NCBI RefSeq assembly: GCF_000344135.1
Contig: NZ_BAOP01000003.1
Location: forward strand, 230,049-294,048
Origin: Gordonia malaquae NBRC 108250
GTDB taxonomy: Bacteria; Actinomycetota; Actinomycetes; Mycobacteriales; Mycobacteriaceae
Direction: 5' to 3'
Length of the DNA: 64,000 nucleotides
Shown here: positions 9,820 to 19,522 of the stretch, one piece after another
Numbering within the stretch: the stretch's first letter is position 1
Layout: each line of letters opens with the position of its first letter
Position numbers and translations under genes: made by a program
Notes under the pieces: generated by a model
Seen by the model: the letters and a program-made list of their open reading frames with translations, nothing else
Database searches by the model: none
Told to the model about the DNA's origin: nothing

Positions 9820-11025
9820 ATGACCACCTCACTGTCCCCCGACACCACCACCACCAGTGCCTTCGACGAGGCCCTCCACCGCGCCGACCTGGTAGCCGCA
9901 GAGCTCCGCGCCACTGCCGCGGAGCGCGATCGCGCCAACGCCGCACCGACCGCCGAGATCGAGCTCCTCCGCAGTCACGACCTGCTGCAGGTGGGCGAAC
10001 CCGTCGAACTCGGCGGGTCCGGCCTGAACTATGCGCAGACGCAGCAGATCACTCGCCGTATCGCGCGCGGCGACACCTCGATCGCCCACCTCCTCGGCTA
10101 TCACTACGCACAGCAGCGGATCGCCCACCTCTTCGGCACCCCGGAGCAGGCGGAGGCGTTGTCCCGCCGGAACGCGCAGGAGAAGCTGTTCTGGGGCGGC
10201 GTCCAGAACCCACGCGGCGGGAGCGGCCTGGTGCTGACGCGCGACGAAGACGGCTTCCGGCTCAACGGCCGCCGCACGTTCGCCTCCGGCGCCGGCGTCG
10301 GTGATCAGCTGTCGGTGACCGCCACATTCGGCGACGCCCTGGTCTTCCTCTCACTGCCCGCAGGCAAGGAGGGTTTCACGCCGCTCGGCGACTGGGACAA
10401 CATCGGCCAGCGCCTCACCGACTCGGGCGGTGTCGAGTTCGTGAACACGCCGATCTCGCGTGACGAGATCCTCGGCGACCCCGACTCCCCACCGACGTTC
10501 ACCGCGTTCCAGCAGCTTGTGACTCCGCACTGGCAGCTCGCCTTCGTGAACTTCTACATCGGCACCGCTGAAGGAGCCTTGGACGAGGCCCTCGACTGGA
10601 CTCGACTCAACGCAAGCGCGTGGGAGACGTCCGGCCTGGAGGCCGCCACCGACGACCCCTACATCTTGGAGCTCGTCGGAGAGCTCCGCGCGGAGATCAC
10701 CGCAGCCGTCCTGCTCGCCGACCGTGCAGGCGACGCCCTGCAGCACGCGCTCGACATCGGTGAAGCGCTCACGGACGAGCAACGCGCCGTGGCCGCAGTC
10801 GCGATCGCCGAGGCGAAGTACGTGACCACCAAGGTCTCGTTGGACGCGGCGTCCCGACTGTTCGAGATTCAGGGCGCTCGTGCGACCACCACCGACTACG
10901 GCTTCGATCGGCACTGGCGGAACCTCCGCACGCACACCGTCCACGATCCGGTGGCGTACAAGGCACGCGAGGTCGGCGACTGGACACTGAACCACCGCGC
11001 ACCGCAGTTCTCGCTCTACAGCTGA
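9820..11025 (+). CDS. Acyl-CoA dehydrogenase-fold flavoprotein monooxygenase, DszC/SfnB-like
   Basis: The 401-residue protein has the acyl-CoA dehydrogenase fold used by group D flavin monooxygenases such as DszC (dibenzothiophene monooxygenase) and SfnB. Visible features are the N-terminal helical domain with EPVELGGSGLNYAQT, the middle beta domain (FWGGVQNPRGGSGL), and the C-terminal FDRHWRNLRTHTVHDPVAYK, the family's equivalent of the RNLRTHT flavin-site motif. It lies 35 bases after sfnG with an AAGGA ribosome site at 9805-9809, and 4 bases before sfnB. Together with SfnG and SsuD it probably oxygenates an organosulfur compound; the exact substrate cannot be told from sequence. Confidence 0.82.
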   Translation: MTTSLSPDTTTTSAFDEALHRADLVAAELRATAAERDRANAAPTAEIELLRSHDLLQVGEPVELGGSGLNYAQTQQITRRIARGDTSIAHLLGYHYAQQRIAHLFGTPEQAEALSRRNAQEKLFWGGVQNPRGGSGLVLTRDEDGFRLNGRRTFASGAGVGDQLSVTATFGDALVFLSLPAGKEGFTPLGDWDNIGQRLTDSGGVEFVNTPISRDEILGDPDSPPTFTAFQQLVTPHWQLAFVNFYIGTAEGALDEALDWTRLNASAWETSGLEAATDDPYILELVGELRAEITAAVLLADRAGDALQHALDIGEALTDEQRAVAAVAIAEAKYVTTKVSLDAASRLFEIQGARATTTDYGFDRHWRNLRTHTVHDPVAYKAREVGDWTLNHRAPQFSLYS

Positions 11026-11029
11026 CGCT

Positions 11030-12205
11030 GTGACACTGCGAATCACCGATCACGACGCCGCGCTCGACGCGGCTCGTGCACTCGCACCCGCCGTCGCGGC
11101 GGGTGCGAGTGCCCGTGACGCCACCAGGCAGCTCCCGTTCGACGAGGTCACTGCACTGTCGGCGTCCGGGCTCCTGTCCATCACGGTGCCGACCGAGTTC
11201 GGCGGCCCGGGGCTCGGCGCTTCAACACTGGCGTCAGTGGTGGCAACGATCGCCGCCGCCGATCCGAACGTCGCTCAGATCCCACAAAGCCACTTCGTGT
11301 TCGTCGACGCCGTCCGCCGAGTCGGGCCGGACACGCTCAAGGAGCACCTGTTCCCTCGGGTCGTGAACGGCGGACGGGTCGCGAACGCGCAGACCGAGCG
11401 CGGCGGTCGGACCGCTCTCGACGACTCCACGGCCCTGCACCGGACCGCGGACGGCCTGCGGCTCACCGGGACGAAGCATTACAGCACCGGTGCGCTGTTC
11501 GCCGACGTCCTCGCCGTGCGGGCGAACGGTCCGGACAGCGGCAGCGTGATCGCGTTCGTTCCAGCCGACTCCGACGGTGTCGAGATCGTCGACGACTGGG
11601 ACGGGTTCGGTCAGCGCACCACCGCGAGCGGCACCGTGGTGCTGAACGATGTCCCGGTCGACAGCGGTCACCTGGTGGACTTCACTCGCCTGCTCGCTAC
11701 GCCGAGCACCTACGGGACACGCGCCCAACTCCTGCACGCCGCGATCGACGTCGGCATCGCGCGAGGTGCTCTCGACGCGGCGCCGAGCGTGGTCAGCAGC
11801 GCTCGCCCATGGTTCGAGGCAGGCGTCGACAGGGCGGGCGACGACCCACTGCTGCTCGCCCAGGCCGGAGACCTCGAGCTCGACGTGCGCGCAGCAGAGG
11901 CCCTCCTCGACGTCGCGGCCCGCAGTATCGACGACGCCGACGCCGACCCGACTCGCGAGACGATCGGCGCCGCGGCGCTCGCGACCGCGGCGGCGAAGGT
12001 CAGCGCGGGACGAGCAGCGCGCCGCGCGGGCGCGGACCTGTTCGACTTCGGCGGCACTCGCGCGGCAGGTTCGCAGGCCAACGTGTCGCGCTTCTGGCGT
12101 GATGCACGAACTCACACTCTCCACGACCCGGAACGCTGGAAGGTCCAGCACCTAGGCCGATGGGCGCTGGACAGGAAGCTCCCGCCGAGCCACGGAACGC
12201 TTTAG
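11030..12205 (+). CDS. sfnB: SfnB family sulfur acquisition oxidoreductase
   Basis: The 391-residue protein is a second acyl-CoA dehydrogenase-like flavoprotein, of the SfnB subgroup that accompanies sulfone and sulfonate use. It shows VPTEFGGPGLGASTLA, PQSHFVFVDA, AQTERGGRTA, and the C-terminal RFWRDARTHTLHDP signature. The start is a GTG 5 bases after the preceding stop. It is related to but clearly distinct from its upstream neighbour, so the operon has two such enzymes. Its exact reaction in sulfur release is not settled in the literature I know. Confidence 0.87.
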   Translation: MTLRITDHDAALDAARALAPAVAAGASARDATRQLPFDEVTALSASGLLSITVPTEFGGPGLGASTLASVVATIAAADPNVAQIPQSHFVFVDAVRRVGPDTLKEHLFPRVVNGGRVANAQTERGGRTALDDSTALHRTADGLRLTGTKHYSTGALFADVLAVRANGPDSGSVIAFVPADSDGVEIVDDWDGFGQRTTASGTVVLNDVPVDSGHLVDFTRLLATPSTYGTRAQLLHAAIDVGIARGALDAAPSVVSSARPWFEAGVDRAGDDPLLLAQAGDLELDVRAAEALLDVAARSIDDADADPTRETIGAAALATAAAKVSAGRAARRAGADLFDFGGTRAAGSQANVSRFWRDARTHTLHDPERWKVQHLGRWALDRKLPPSHGTL

Positions 12206-12228
12206 AAACAGACGCTCTAGAAACAGAC
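12203..12228 (+). repeat. Short tandem duplication between sfnB and ssuD
   Basis: The 11-base string TAGAAACAGAC occurs at 12203-12213 and again at 12218-12228, a 15-base period. The first copy contains the sfnB stop codon; the second runs into the ACAAGGAAG ribosome site of ssuD. This looks like a simple slippage duplication. Confidence 0.7.
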
Positions 12229-12244
12229 AAGGAAGTCACGACTG

Positions 12245-13417
12245 ATGTCCCTCAAGCTCCACTGGTTTCTGCCGACGTACGGCGACTCGCGCTTCATCGT
12301 CGGCGGGGGTCACGGGCAACCGGCCGGAATCGCTCGCGGCGATCGCGATGCGTCCATCGGCTATCTGTCGTCGATCGCCAGAGCCGCCGAGGACTTCGGA
12401 TTCACGGCCGCGCTCACGCCTGCGGGCGCATGGTGCGAGGACGCCTGGCTGACCACCGCGATGGTCGCTCGAGAGACCGAGCGCCTGGGCTTCCTCGTCG
12501 CTTTCCGCCCGGGCCTGGTCAGTCCGACGCTCGCCGCCCAGATGGCGGCGACCTTCACCAAGCACGCGCCCGGCCGTCTGCTGTTGAACGTCGTCACCGG
12601 AGGCGAGTCCGCCGAGCAACGCGCGTACGGTGACCATCTCGACAAAGCGGCACGCTATGCCCGTTCCGATGAGTTCTTGAGCGTCGTCCGACGATTGTGG
12701 GCCGGGGAGACCGTCACTCACCGCGGCGAGCACATCACCGTCGAGGAGGCGACGCTCGCGACTCTTCCCGATCCGGTGCCGCCGATCTACTTCGGCGGAT
12801 CGTCTCCGGAAGCCGGCACGGTCGCCGCACATCACAGTGACGTGTACCTGACGTGGGGCGAACCTCCCGCCGCTGTCGCGACGAAGATCGACTGGATCCG
12901 TGGCCTCGCGGCCCAGCAGGGCCGGACCGTGACCTTCGGTGTGCGCCTCCACGTCATCACGCGTGACACGTCGGAGGCCGCGTGGGCCGAAGCCGGACGG
13001 CTCCTCGAGGCTCTCGACGCCGACACGATCGCGCACATCCAAGAAGGACTCGGTCGGAGTGAGTCGACCGGCCAGGCGTCCATGCGTGCACTGCACGAGC
13101 AGAACCGAGCCGACGGCTCGTGGCAGGATCCGCGTGCCCTCGAGATCGTGCCGAATCTGTGGTCCGGAGTCGGCCTGGTTCGTGGTGGCGCAGGCACCGC
13201 GCTCGTCGGGTCCCACTCGGAAGTCGCCGACTTGATCGCCGAGTACGCCGCCGTCGGTGTCGACGAGTTCGTCCTGTCCGGCTATCCGCACCTCGAGGAG
13301 CTCTACTGGTTCGGCGAAGGAGTGGTGCCCGAGTTGACCAGACGGGGACTTTTCGACGACCGACTCAGCCGATCGATCACGACTTCCGGGACACCTTTTG
13401 TTCCGGCCGCCCGCTGA
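12245..13417 (+). CDS. ssuD: FMNH2-dependent alkanesulfonate monooxygenase
   Basis: The 390-residue LLM-family monooxygenase cleaves alkanesulfonates to an aldehyde and sulfite using FMNH2 and O2. The active-site residues of SsuD are all recognisable: C64 in GAWCEDAW, R234 and H236 in FGVRLHVITRDT, and the mobile-loop arginine in GVGLVRGGAGTALVGS. AAGGAAG at 12229-12235 precedes the ATG. It is the fourth enzyme of the sulfur operon; in the SfnG pathway the methanesulfonate made from sulfone is its expected substrate. No SsuABC transporter is in the window, so uptake must be encoded elsewhere. Confidence 0.93.
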   Translation: MSLKLHWFLPTYGDSRFIVGGGHGQPAGIARGDRDASIGYLSSIARAAEDFGFTAALTPAGAWCEDAWLTTAMVARETERLGFLVAFRPGLVSPTLAAQMAATFTKHAPGRLLLNVVTGGESAEQRAYGDHLDKAARYARSDEFLSVVRRLWAGETVTHRGEHITVEEATLATLPDPVPPIYFGGSSPEAGTVAAHHSDVYLTWGEPPAAVATKIDWIRGLAAQQGRTVTFGVRLHVITRDTSEAAWAEAGRLLEALDADTIAHIQEGLGRSESTGQASMRALHEQNRADGSWQDPRALEIVPNLWSGVGLVRGGAGTALVGSHSEVADLIAEYAAVGVDEFVLSGYPHLEELYWFGEGVVPELTRRGLFDDRLSRSITTSGTPFVPAAR

Positions 13418-13457
13418 GCGGGACCGACACCCGCTCAACCGTAGGAGTCAGGACATC

Positions 13458-13970
13458 ATGACAGCCATGCTCGCATCTCCCGTCAGCAGTGACCCAGCCG
13501 AACTGCGCCGTGTGTTCGCCCAGTTCCCCTCCGGCCTCGTCGTCGTCGCCGCACTCGGGCCCGACGGCCCCGCGGGCATCGTCGCGTCGTCGTTCACGTC
13601 GGTGTCACTCGATCCACCGCTCGTGTCGGTGAACATCGCCCGGACCTCGACGACCCTTCCCGTGCTCAGCGGCGCCGAGCACTGGGGCGTGAGTGTGCTC
13701 TCCCACGAGCAACATCAGGTGGCCGACCTGCTTCGACGACCGGCGTCCGAACGGTTCGACGGAATCGACTGGGCTGCCGCCGACACCGGAGCCGTCCAGA
13801 TCGACGGCGCCACCGCAGGCTTCCACACTCACGTGCACAGCATCCTGCCCGCGGGCGATCACGTGATCGCGCTTCTCGAGGTCCGCGGGCACTTCACATG
13901 TCCGGACAGTGATCCGCTCGTCTTCCACCGCAGCCGTTTCCGCCGTCTCGAACAGGAGAACAACTCATGA
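13458..13970 (+). CDS. Flavin reductase (FMN reductase, DszD/SsuE-like role)
   Basis: The 170-residue protein has the flavin reductase-like FMN-binding fold: LRRVFAQFPSGLVVVAA at the N-terminus, ASSFTSVSLDPPLVSVNIAR for the FMN phosphate, and the GDHVIALLEV strand near the end. It would supply FMNH2 to SfnG, SsuD and the two acyl-CoA dehydrogenase-like monooxygenases encoded just upstream. I set the start at the ATG at 13458 with AGGAG at 13443-13447; an upstream in-frame ATG at 13398 would lie inside ssuD. Its last codons overlap the next ATG (ATGA). Confidence 0.88.
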   Translation: MTAMLASPVSSDPAELRRVFAQFPSGLVVVAALGPDGPAGIVASSFTSVSLDPPLVSVNIARTSTTLPVLSGAEHWGVSVLSHEQHQVADLLRRPASERFDGIDWAAADTGAVQIDGATAGFHTHVHSILPAGDHVIALLEVRGHFTCPDSDPLVFHRSRFRRLEQENNS

Positions 13971-14401
13971 CGACCACGCTCCGCATCGCCGTCCAAGCCG
14001 ACGACGCCGAATGGATCGAGCTCACGCCGGCCGACGACACGCCCGTCACCCGGATCCGGACTGGAAGCCTCGGTGAGGCCGCTCACGCGACCTCGCGGTC
14101 CGAACGGCCGGTGTTCGTGGACCTCGACGTGCACGTCGCCGACACCGTCTCACACGCCTACGCGGAGTACGCCGCACAGCACCCCGGCTGGACCGCGGGT
14201 GCACGCACCGGAACGATCGTCCATCCGGGCACGGCGACGACCCTCGCGAATCTGCTCAACGACGTGTCCGCCGCACACGTCGCCGACGGGGTCACGCTGC
14301 GCGGGCCCGACGCATCGAGCCTCATCAGGGTCTTGCTCGACGACGTCGCTCCCCTGCTCGCGGCCCGCGGGATCGCGCTCCGCGATCCCGCGGCCGCCTA
14401 G
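13967..14401 (+). CDS. Unknown protein at the end of the organosulfur operon
   Basis: The 144-residue protein overlaps the flavin reductase stop by 4 bases (ATGA), so it is cotranslated with the sulfur enzymes. I do not recognise a domain. It is rich in Ala, Asp, Thr and Val, has no membrane segment or signal peptide, one His in VFVDLDVHVADT, and a middle portion (IVHPGTATTLANLL, GPDASSLIRVLLDDVAPLLAARG) that looks like alternating strand and helix. Tight coupling suggests a role in sulfur release or a small adaptor; that is inference. The next gene converges after 18 bases. Confidence 0.75.
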   Translation: MTTTLRIAVQADDAEWIELTPADDTPVTRIRTGSLGEAAHATSRSERPVFVDLDVHVADTVSHAYAEYAAQHPGWTAGARTGTIVHPGTATTLANLLNDVSAAHVADGVTLRGPDASSLIRVLLDDVAPLLAARGIALRDPAAA

Positions 14402-14419
14402 GCCCACCGCCCAGCGCGA

Positions 14420-17311
14420 CTACTCGGCGAAAGCGTCGAGAGGCGGGCAGCTGCAGACGAGGTTGCGGTCGCCGAATGCGCCGTCGATGCGGCGGACGGA
14501 CGGCCACACCTTCGGACGTGCACCCGACGACGGGAGTCCGTTCGGGTACACGGCCGTCATCCGGTCGTAGCCGTGGTTCCACTCGTTGACCAGGCTTTCG
14601 GCGGTGTGCGGTGCGCCCGCGAGCGGATTGTCGTCCACCGCCCACGTGCCGTCGGCCACCTTGTCGATCTCACCGCGGATCTTGATCATCGCGTCGATGA
14701 ACGCGTCGATCTCGGCGAGGTTCTCACTCTCGGTCGGCTCGACCATCAGTGTGCCCGCGACGGGGAAACTCATCGTCGGAGCATGGAATCCGTAGTCGGC
14801 GAGGCGCTTGGCGACGTCGTCGACGCTCACGCCGGACTCCTTCGAGATGTCGCGGAGATCGAGAATGCACTCGTGCGCCACCCAACCGTTCTCGCCGGTG
14901 TAGAGGATCGGGTAGTAGTCGCTGAGTCGACGCGCGATGTAATTCGCCGACGCGATGGCTGTCAACGACGCCGCACGCAGCCCTTCGGCGCCCATCATGG
15001 CGATGTACGCGTAGGTGATCGGCAGGATCGACGCCGAGCCGTACGGGGCCGCAGAGATCGTCACGCCGGTCTCGGGGAGCTCCGACGCCAGCGGGTGTCC
15101 GGGAAGGAACGGCGCAAGATGCTCACGGACCGCAACCGGTCCGACGCCCGGTCCGCCACCACCGTGCGGGATGCAGAACGTCTTGTGGAGGTTCAGGTGC
15201 GAGACGTCGCCGCCGAACTGACCGGGGCGGGCGAGACCGACCATCGCGTTGAGGTTCGCACCGTCGACGTACACCTGACCGCCTGCTTCGTGGACCGCGT
15301 TGCAGATGTCGGTCACCTCGTGTTCGAAAACGCCGTGCGTCGAGGGGTATGTGATCATGATCGCGGCGAGTTCGTCGCGGTGCTTCTCGATCTTGGCGCG
15401 CAGGTCGTCGATGTCGACGTCGCCGGTGTCGCGGCTGGCGACCACAACAACACGCATGCCTGCCATGACGGCGGAGGCCGCGTTGGTGCCGTGGGCGCTC
15501 GACGGGATAAGGCACACGTCGCGGGCGTCGTCGCCACGCGAACGATGGTAGTTGCGGATGGCGAGGAGACCTGCGTACTCACCCTGCGATCCCGCGTTCG
15601 GCTGCAGGCTGACGCGGTCGTACCCGGTCACCGCGACGAGCCAGTCCTCGAGGGTCGTGATGAGCTCGCGGATGCCTTCGGAGTCGCCGAGCGGGGCGAA
15701 CGGATGCAGTCCACCGATCTCCGGCCACGTGACGGGTTCCATCTCGGTGGCGGCGTTGAGCTTCATGGTGCACGAGCCGAGGGGGATCATGCTGCGGTCG
15801 AGCGCGATGTCCTTGTCCGACAGCTCGCGCAGGTACCGGAGCATGGCGGTCTCGGTGCGGTAGGCGTGGAACGCGATGTGCTCGAGATATCCGCTGGTCC
15901 GGGTCTCGATCGCCTCGGCGAACGTCGCCGGGGCCGATGCTGTGGCGCCGAATGCGTCGAGCACGGCCGTGATGTCGGCGGCGGTCGTCGTCTCGTCGCA
16001 GGCGATGCCGACTCGATCCGCGTCGACCAGTCTCAGGTTGATCCCACGAGCCTTGGCGGCCGTGACGATGTCCGCGGCGCGCCCTTCGACGAGCACCTGG
16101 ACGGTGTCGAAGAACGATGCGTGCTCAACGGTGTGGCCCGCTCCGGTCAGCCGGTCGGCCAGGTCGGCGGCATGTCCGTGGACACGCTGAGCGATGGCCT
16201 TGAGTCCTGCGGGGCCGTGGTACGACGCGTACATCGCCGCCATGATCGCCAGGAGCACCTGCGCGGTGCAGATGTTGCTGGTGGCCTTCTCGCGGCGGAT
16301 GTGCTGTTCGCGGGTCTGCAGTGCGAGGCGGTAGGCGATGTTTCCGTCGGCGTCCTTCGACACGCCGACGAGGCGACCGGGGAGCTGACGGGTGACCTTG
16401 GTCGGCACAGCGAGGTATCCGGCGTGCGGACCGCCGAAGCCCATCGGGACGCCGAAACGCTGAGTGGTGCCGAAGCACGCGTCGGCGCCGAGTTCGCCCG
16501 GCGCGGTGATGAGTGTGGCGGCGAGGAGGTCGACTCCGGCGGCCACGAGGGCGCCGCGCTCGTGTGCTGCGGCGATCACCGGGCCGGCGTCGACGATCCG
16601 ACCCGATGCACCCGGAGTCTGGAAGATGACGCCGAAGAAGTCGCCGTCGGGCAGGCCCGCGTCGGTCGCCGTCGGGTCGAGCCGAGCCTCGATCACCTCG
16701 ATGCCGAGCGGCTCGGCGCGGGTCTCGATCACCGCGCGCGTCTGCGGGAACAGGTCCGCGTCGACCACCAGTCGCGGCGACTTCGACTTGCCTGCACGAC
16801 GCAGCAAAGTCATCGCTTCGGCCGCCGCGGTCCCTTCGTCGAGCATCGAGGCGTTGGCGACCTCCATGCCTGTCAGGTCCGCGACCATCGTCTGGAAGTT
16901 GAGGAGCGCTTCGAGTCGACCCTGGCTGATCTCCGGCTGGTACGGCGTGTACGCCGTGTACCAGGCCGGGTTCTCCAAGATGTTGCGCTTGATGACCGCG
17001 GGTGTGTGCGTGTCGTAGTAGCCGAGGCCGATCATCGAGCGTGCGACGACGTTCCGGCTCGCCAGTTCACGCATCGCCGCTGTCGCGGCCGCCTCGCTCA
17101 GCGGAGCCGGCAGTGCATCGAGCCCGGTGGGAACACCGTTCTCATCGACACCGTCGGCGATCGTCGCGGGCACGACGTCGGCGGCCAGTTCGTCGAGCGA
17201 CGAGACGCCGAGGACGTCGAGGATCGTCGCGAGCTCGGCCGAATCGGGTCCGAGGTGGCGCTGGGAGAACGGCGAAGCGGGAGCCGAGTTCGGCAGGGAC
17301 GTGTCCGACAC
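14420..17311 (-). CDS. gcvP: Glycine dehydrogenase (aminomethyl-transferring), P protein of glycine cleavage
   Basis: The 963-residue PLP enzyme decarboxylates glycine and transfers the aminomethyl group to the lipoyl arm of GcvH. The single-chain P protein contains both duplicated halves: FSQRHLGPD near the N-terminus and the PLP lysine K710 in [16 protein letters not shown] in the second half. I chose the GTG at 17311 ([19 protein letters not shown]) by comparison with the family; the ribosome site is weak. A tandem glycine riboswitch lies directly upstream. gcvH is about 4 kb away on the same strand; gcvT and lpd are not in the window. Confidence 0.96.
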   Translation of the reverse strand: MSDTSLPNSAPASPFSQRHLGPDSAELATILDVLGVSSLDELAADVVPATIADGVDENGVPTGLDALPAPLSEAAATAAMRELASRNVVARSMIGLGYYDTHTPAVIKRNILENPAWYTAYTPYQPEISQGRLEALLNFQTMVADLTGMEVANASMLDEGTAAAEAMTLLRRAGKSKSPRLVVDADLFPQTRAVIETRAEPLGIEVIEARLDPTATDAGLPDGDFFGVIFQTPGASGRIVDAGPVIAAAHERGALVAAGVDLLAATLITAPGELGADACFGTTQRFGVPMGFGGPHAGYLAVPTKVTRQLPGRLVGVSKDADGNIAYRLALQTREQHIRREKATSNICTAQVLLAIMAAMYASYHGPAGLKAIAQRVHGHAADLADRLTGAGHTVEHASFFDTVQVLVEGRAADIVTAAKARGINLRLVDADRVGIACDETTTAADITAVLDAFGATASAPATFAEAIETRTSGYLEHIAFHAYRTETAMLRYLRELSDKDIALDRSMIPLGSCTMKLNAATEMEPVTWPEIGGLHPFAPLGDSEGIRELITTLEDWLVAVTGYDRVSLQPNAGSQGEYAGLLAIRNYHRSRGDDARDVCLIPSSAHGTNAASAVMAGMRVVVVASRDTGDVDIDDLRAKIEKHRDELAAIMITYPSTHGVFEHEVTDICNAVHEAGGQVYVDGANLNAMVGLARPGQFGGDVSHLNLHKTFCIPHGGGGPGVGPVAVREHLAPFLPGHPLASELPETGVTISAAPYGSASILPITYAYIAMMGAEGLRAASLTAIASANYIARRLSDYYPILYTGENGWVAHECILDLRDISKESGVSVDDVAKRLADYGFHAPTMSFPVAGTLMVEPTESENLAEIDAFIDAMIKIRGEIDKVADGTWAVDDNPLAGAPHTAESLVNEWNHGYDRMTAVYPNGLPSSGARPKVWPSVRRIDGAFGDRNLVCSCPPLDAFAE

Positions 17312-17344
17312 GAGGGGACCTATCTTCTTCGGTCCGAACAGCAC

Positions 17345-17562
17345 GCTCGGACACCGGTCCTCCCCCTCTGTCGTGTCGCGAGCGACGCCTGAGAGATTCG
17401 GCTGCGGGTGACCGCGGCCTTTCACCGTGGGCGGACGAGCGGACCCGTCACTTTCCAGAGACGCCGGCAGTTGCCACGGTCCCGGGTGCCTGAGAGTTTG
17501 ACGGAGAGGTGTTGCTCCTTCGGCGGCCGTCCGAGGTGATCGGACGACGCTCTCCCGCGGCG
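17345..17562 (-). ncRNA. Tandem glycine riboswitch controlling gcvP
   Basis: Read on the minus strand, the first aptamer runs from about 17560 to 17450 and has GGGAGAG, CGCCGAAGGAGCAA, CTCTCAGGCA and a closing CTCTGGA. The second (about 17450-17350) has a partly diverged core (GGTGAAAGGCCG), then CTCTCAGGCG and the family's 3' end GACAGAGGGGGAG. These are the conserved elements of the cooperative glycine riboswitch. It sits immediately upstream of gcvP, for which it is expected to switch expression on when glycine is abundant. Confidence 0.93.
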
Positions 17563-17577
17563 TAGCGGCGCACGCAC

Positions 17578-17583
17578 AGGATA
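17578..17583 (-). promoter_or_regulatory. Candidate -10 box of the gcvP transcript
   Basis: TATCCT on the minus strand lies about 18 bases before the first conserved base of the glycine riboswitch, giving a transcription start near 17571. The position fits; a clear -35 is not visible. Confidence 0.4.
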
Positions 17584-17692
17584 CCAAGGTGCGCGGACAG
17601 ATCCGCGATCGTGCACGGCGGGACTGGTCACATTCGCTGTTCGTTCGTTCGCATTCTATCGGCGGAAGACGGGCGCACCTACTCTGAACCGA

Positions 17693-18244
17693 ATGTCGAC
17701 CGGACCCCTGCCACCACCGCCACCGAGACCCCGTCCGCAGTACGGTCCGCCGCAGGCGGCTCCACCGCCCGCCTATGCGCCGCCGACCTGGCAGACCGCT
17801 CCCCCTCGCCCGATGTACAACCCGCACCCGCGGCAGACCGGCGCAGCCGAACACGCCGCTCTCGTCCGCCCTTGGCAGGTGACGTTCTACGGGTGGCTGA
17901 TCGTCATCGGCTCCATCGTGAGCCTGGTCGCGATACTGCCGTTGATGTTCGTGAACGACGCCACCCTGATCTCATGGTGGGTCGAACTCGACAACCAGGC
18001 GGACATCACCGTCCAGAACCTCGACACCGCGCGAGCGATCATCATCGGCGCCGACATCGTGATGGTGATCATCGTGGGCATCAACCTGCCATTGGGAATC
18101 GCCATGCTGCGCGGCTCGCGCGGCGCGTACCTCTACTTCTGCGTGATGCTGTGGCTCAACATCGCGGCCGTCGTCTTCGCGATCGTCGTCGCTGTCGCCG
18201 TTCTCGTAGGCGGCGTCATGCTCTTCGGCGTCTCCACCACCTGA
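17693..18244 (+). CDS. Proline-rich tri-helical membrane protein of unknown function
   Basis: The 183-residue protein begins with about 55 Pro- and Tyr-rich residues ([25 protein letters not shown]) that are probably cytoplasmic and disordered, followed by three membrane helices: about 62-86, 120-140 and 150-178. This layout is common in small mycolata membrane proteins of unknown role. TACTCT at 17680-17685 stands exactly 7 bases before the ATG and there is no ribosome site, so a leaderless mRNA is likely. Its stop codon overlaps the ribosome site of the small gene that follows. Confidence 0.8.
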   Translation: MSTGPLPPPPPRPRPQYGPPQAAPPPAYAPPTWQTAPPRPMYNPHPRQTGAAEHAALVRPWQVTFYGWLIVIGSIVSLVAILPLMFVNDATLISWWVELDNQADITVQNLDTARAIIIGADIVMVIIVGINLPLGIAMLRGSRGAYLYFCVMLWLNIAAVVFAIVVAVAVLVGGVMLFGVSTT

Positions 18245-18255
18245 AAGGGGCAACC

Positions 18256-18423
18256 ATGGATGCCACTGTCGCCATCGTCGTCCTCGCGATCGCGCTCGCC
18301 ACGCCGATCGTGCTGTTCGGCTTCTACTGCTATCTGCTGATGAACCGGCGGACGCGGGCCTATTTCAGCCCGCAGGGCGTCGAGATCCGACGGCGGGCCC
18401 GCGCCGAGGGCCGGATTCGGTAG
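18256..18423 (+). CDS. Small single-span membrane protein
   Basis: The 55-residue protein has an N-out helix of about 25 hydrophobic residues (VAIVVLAIALATPIVLFGFY) followed by a strongly basic tail (NRRTRAYF, IRRRARAEGRIR), hence one membrane anchor with a cytoplasmic basic end. GAAAGGGG at 18243-18250 is a clear ribosome site, and the gene is 11 bases after its membrane-protein neighbour, so the two probably form a unit. The function is unknown. A hairpin terminator follows. Confidence 0.75.
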   Translation: MDATVAIVVLAIALATPIVLFGFYCYLLMNRRTRAYFSPQGVEIRRRARAEGRIR

Positions 18424-18436
18424 CAGAAGAAAGCCA

Positions 18437-18486
18437 GAAAAATCACGCGAGGTCCTGGTTCAACCAAGACCGCCGCGTGACTTTTG
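18437..18486. terminator. Bidirectional terminator between the small membrane gene and merR
   Basis: A long hairpin (TCACGCG at 18443-18449 with CGCGTGA at 18474-18480, plus inner GGTCCTGGTT / AACCAAGACC with one mismatch) is flanked by AAAAA on the left and TTTT on the right. It therefore works as a terminator for both converging genes. Confidence 0.85.
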
Positions 18487-18499
18487 TGGCGCTGCGCTG

Positions 18500-19105
<606 letters not shown>

Positions 19106-19257
19106 GGTGACACTCCCTCGTGAACAGGACTGCGAACGCGAGCCCCTCTGACAAGGGTACTCCCGCACGCAGTCTGCGTGAATCCCGAAGCGAACTGCTT
19201 CGGTGCTGGGAATGAAACTATGGCGCTTCGCGACCGCAATCAACGCAACACACCGTA

Positions 19258-19274
19258 AACCTCAACTTTAGGTT
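19258..19274. promoter_or_regulatory. Inverted repeat upstream of merR, possible operator
   Basis: AACCT (19258-19262), a 7-base spacer, and AGGTT (19270-19274) form a small palindrome in an AT-rich island about 150 bases upstream of the merR start. MerR regulators bind such dyads; assignment to this MerR is inference. Confidence 0.35.
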
Positions 19275-19355
19275 CAGCTGTGACGATTCCGTTACCAATG
19301 AGGCTGATGTTACTCGTGTGACTAGAGAGGCGACTGCATCGGCTCGCGGACACGC

Positions 19356-19522
19356 CTAGTGTCGTGTGTTGAAAGTTCCTAGACGGTTGGTGGTGCTCCG
19401 CTGTGCAGCTGGCAAGGCGGAGGAGGGAGGGATACCGGTAGGTATCGCGACCGACGACAACGCTGCCAGGTGTGCAGCGGGGTGCCGCCAACCATTAAGG
19501 AACTTTCAACACGCGACACTAG
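19356..19522. mobile_element. MITE-like element with long terminal inverted repeats
   Basis: A 167-bp segment begins and ends with CTAG. Its two arms of roughly 65 bases are imperfect inverted repeats: CTAGTGTCG(T/C)GTGTTGAAAGTTCC is shared almost perfectly, then GGTTGG(T/C)GG and (T/C)(G/A)C(T/C)CCGCTG follow. Many arm differences are T/C, which keep G-U pairing in RNA. No ORF is encoded inside. The flanking CTAG could be a 4-bp target duplication (compare the YTAR targets of some IS5-group elements) or part of the repeat. The rightmost CTAG supplies the stop codon of bfn. Confidence 0.65.

Noticed and set aside
12203..12228. Insertion-element footprint
   Set aside because: The 15-base tandem duplication has no inverted repeats and is explained by replication slippage.
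14573..17392. Open frame of over 900 codons on the plus strand opposite gcvP
   Set aside because: It is the antisense shadow of gcvP in GC-rich DNA; the peptide is Arg/Val/Gly/Asp-rich without any family motif.
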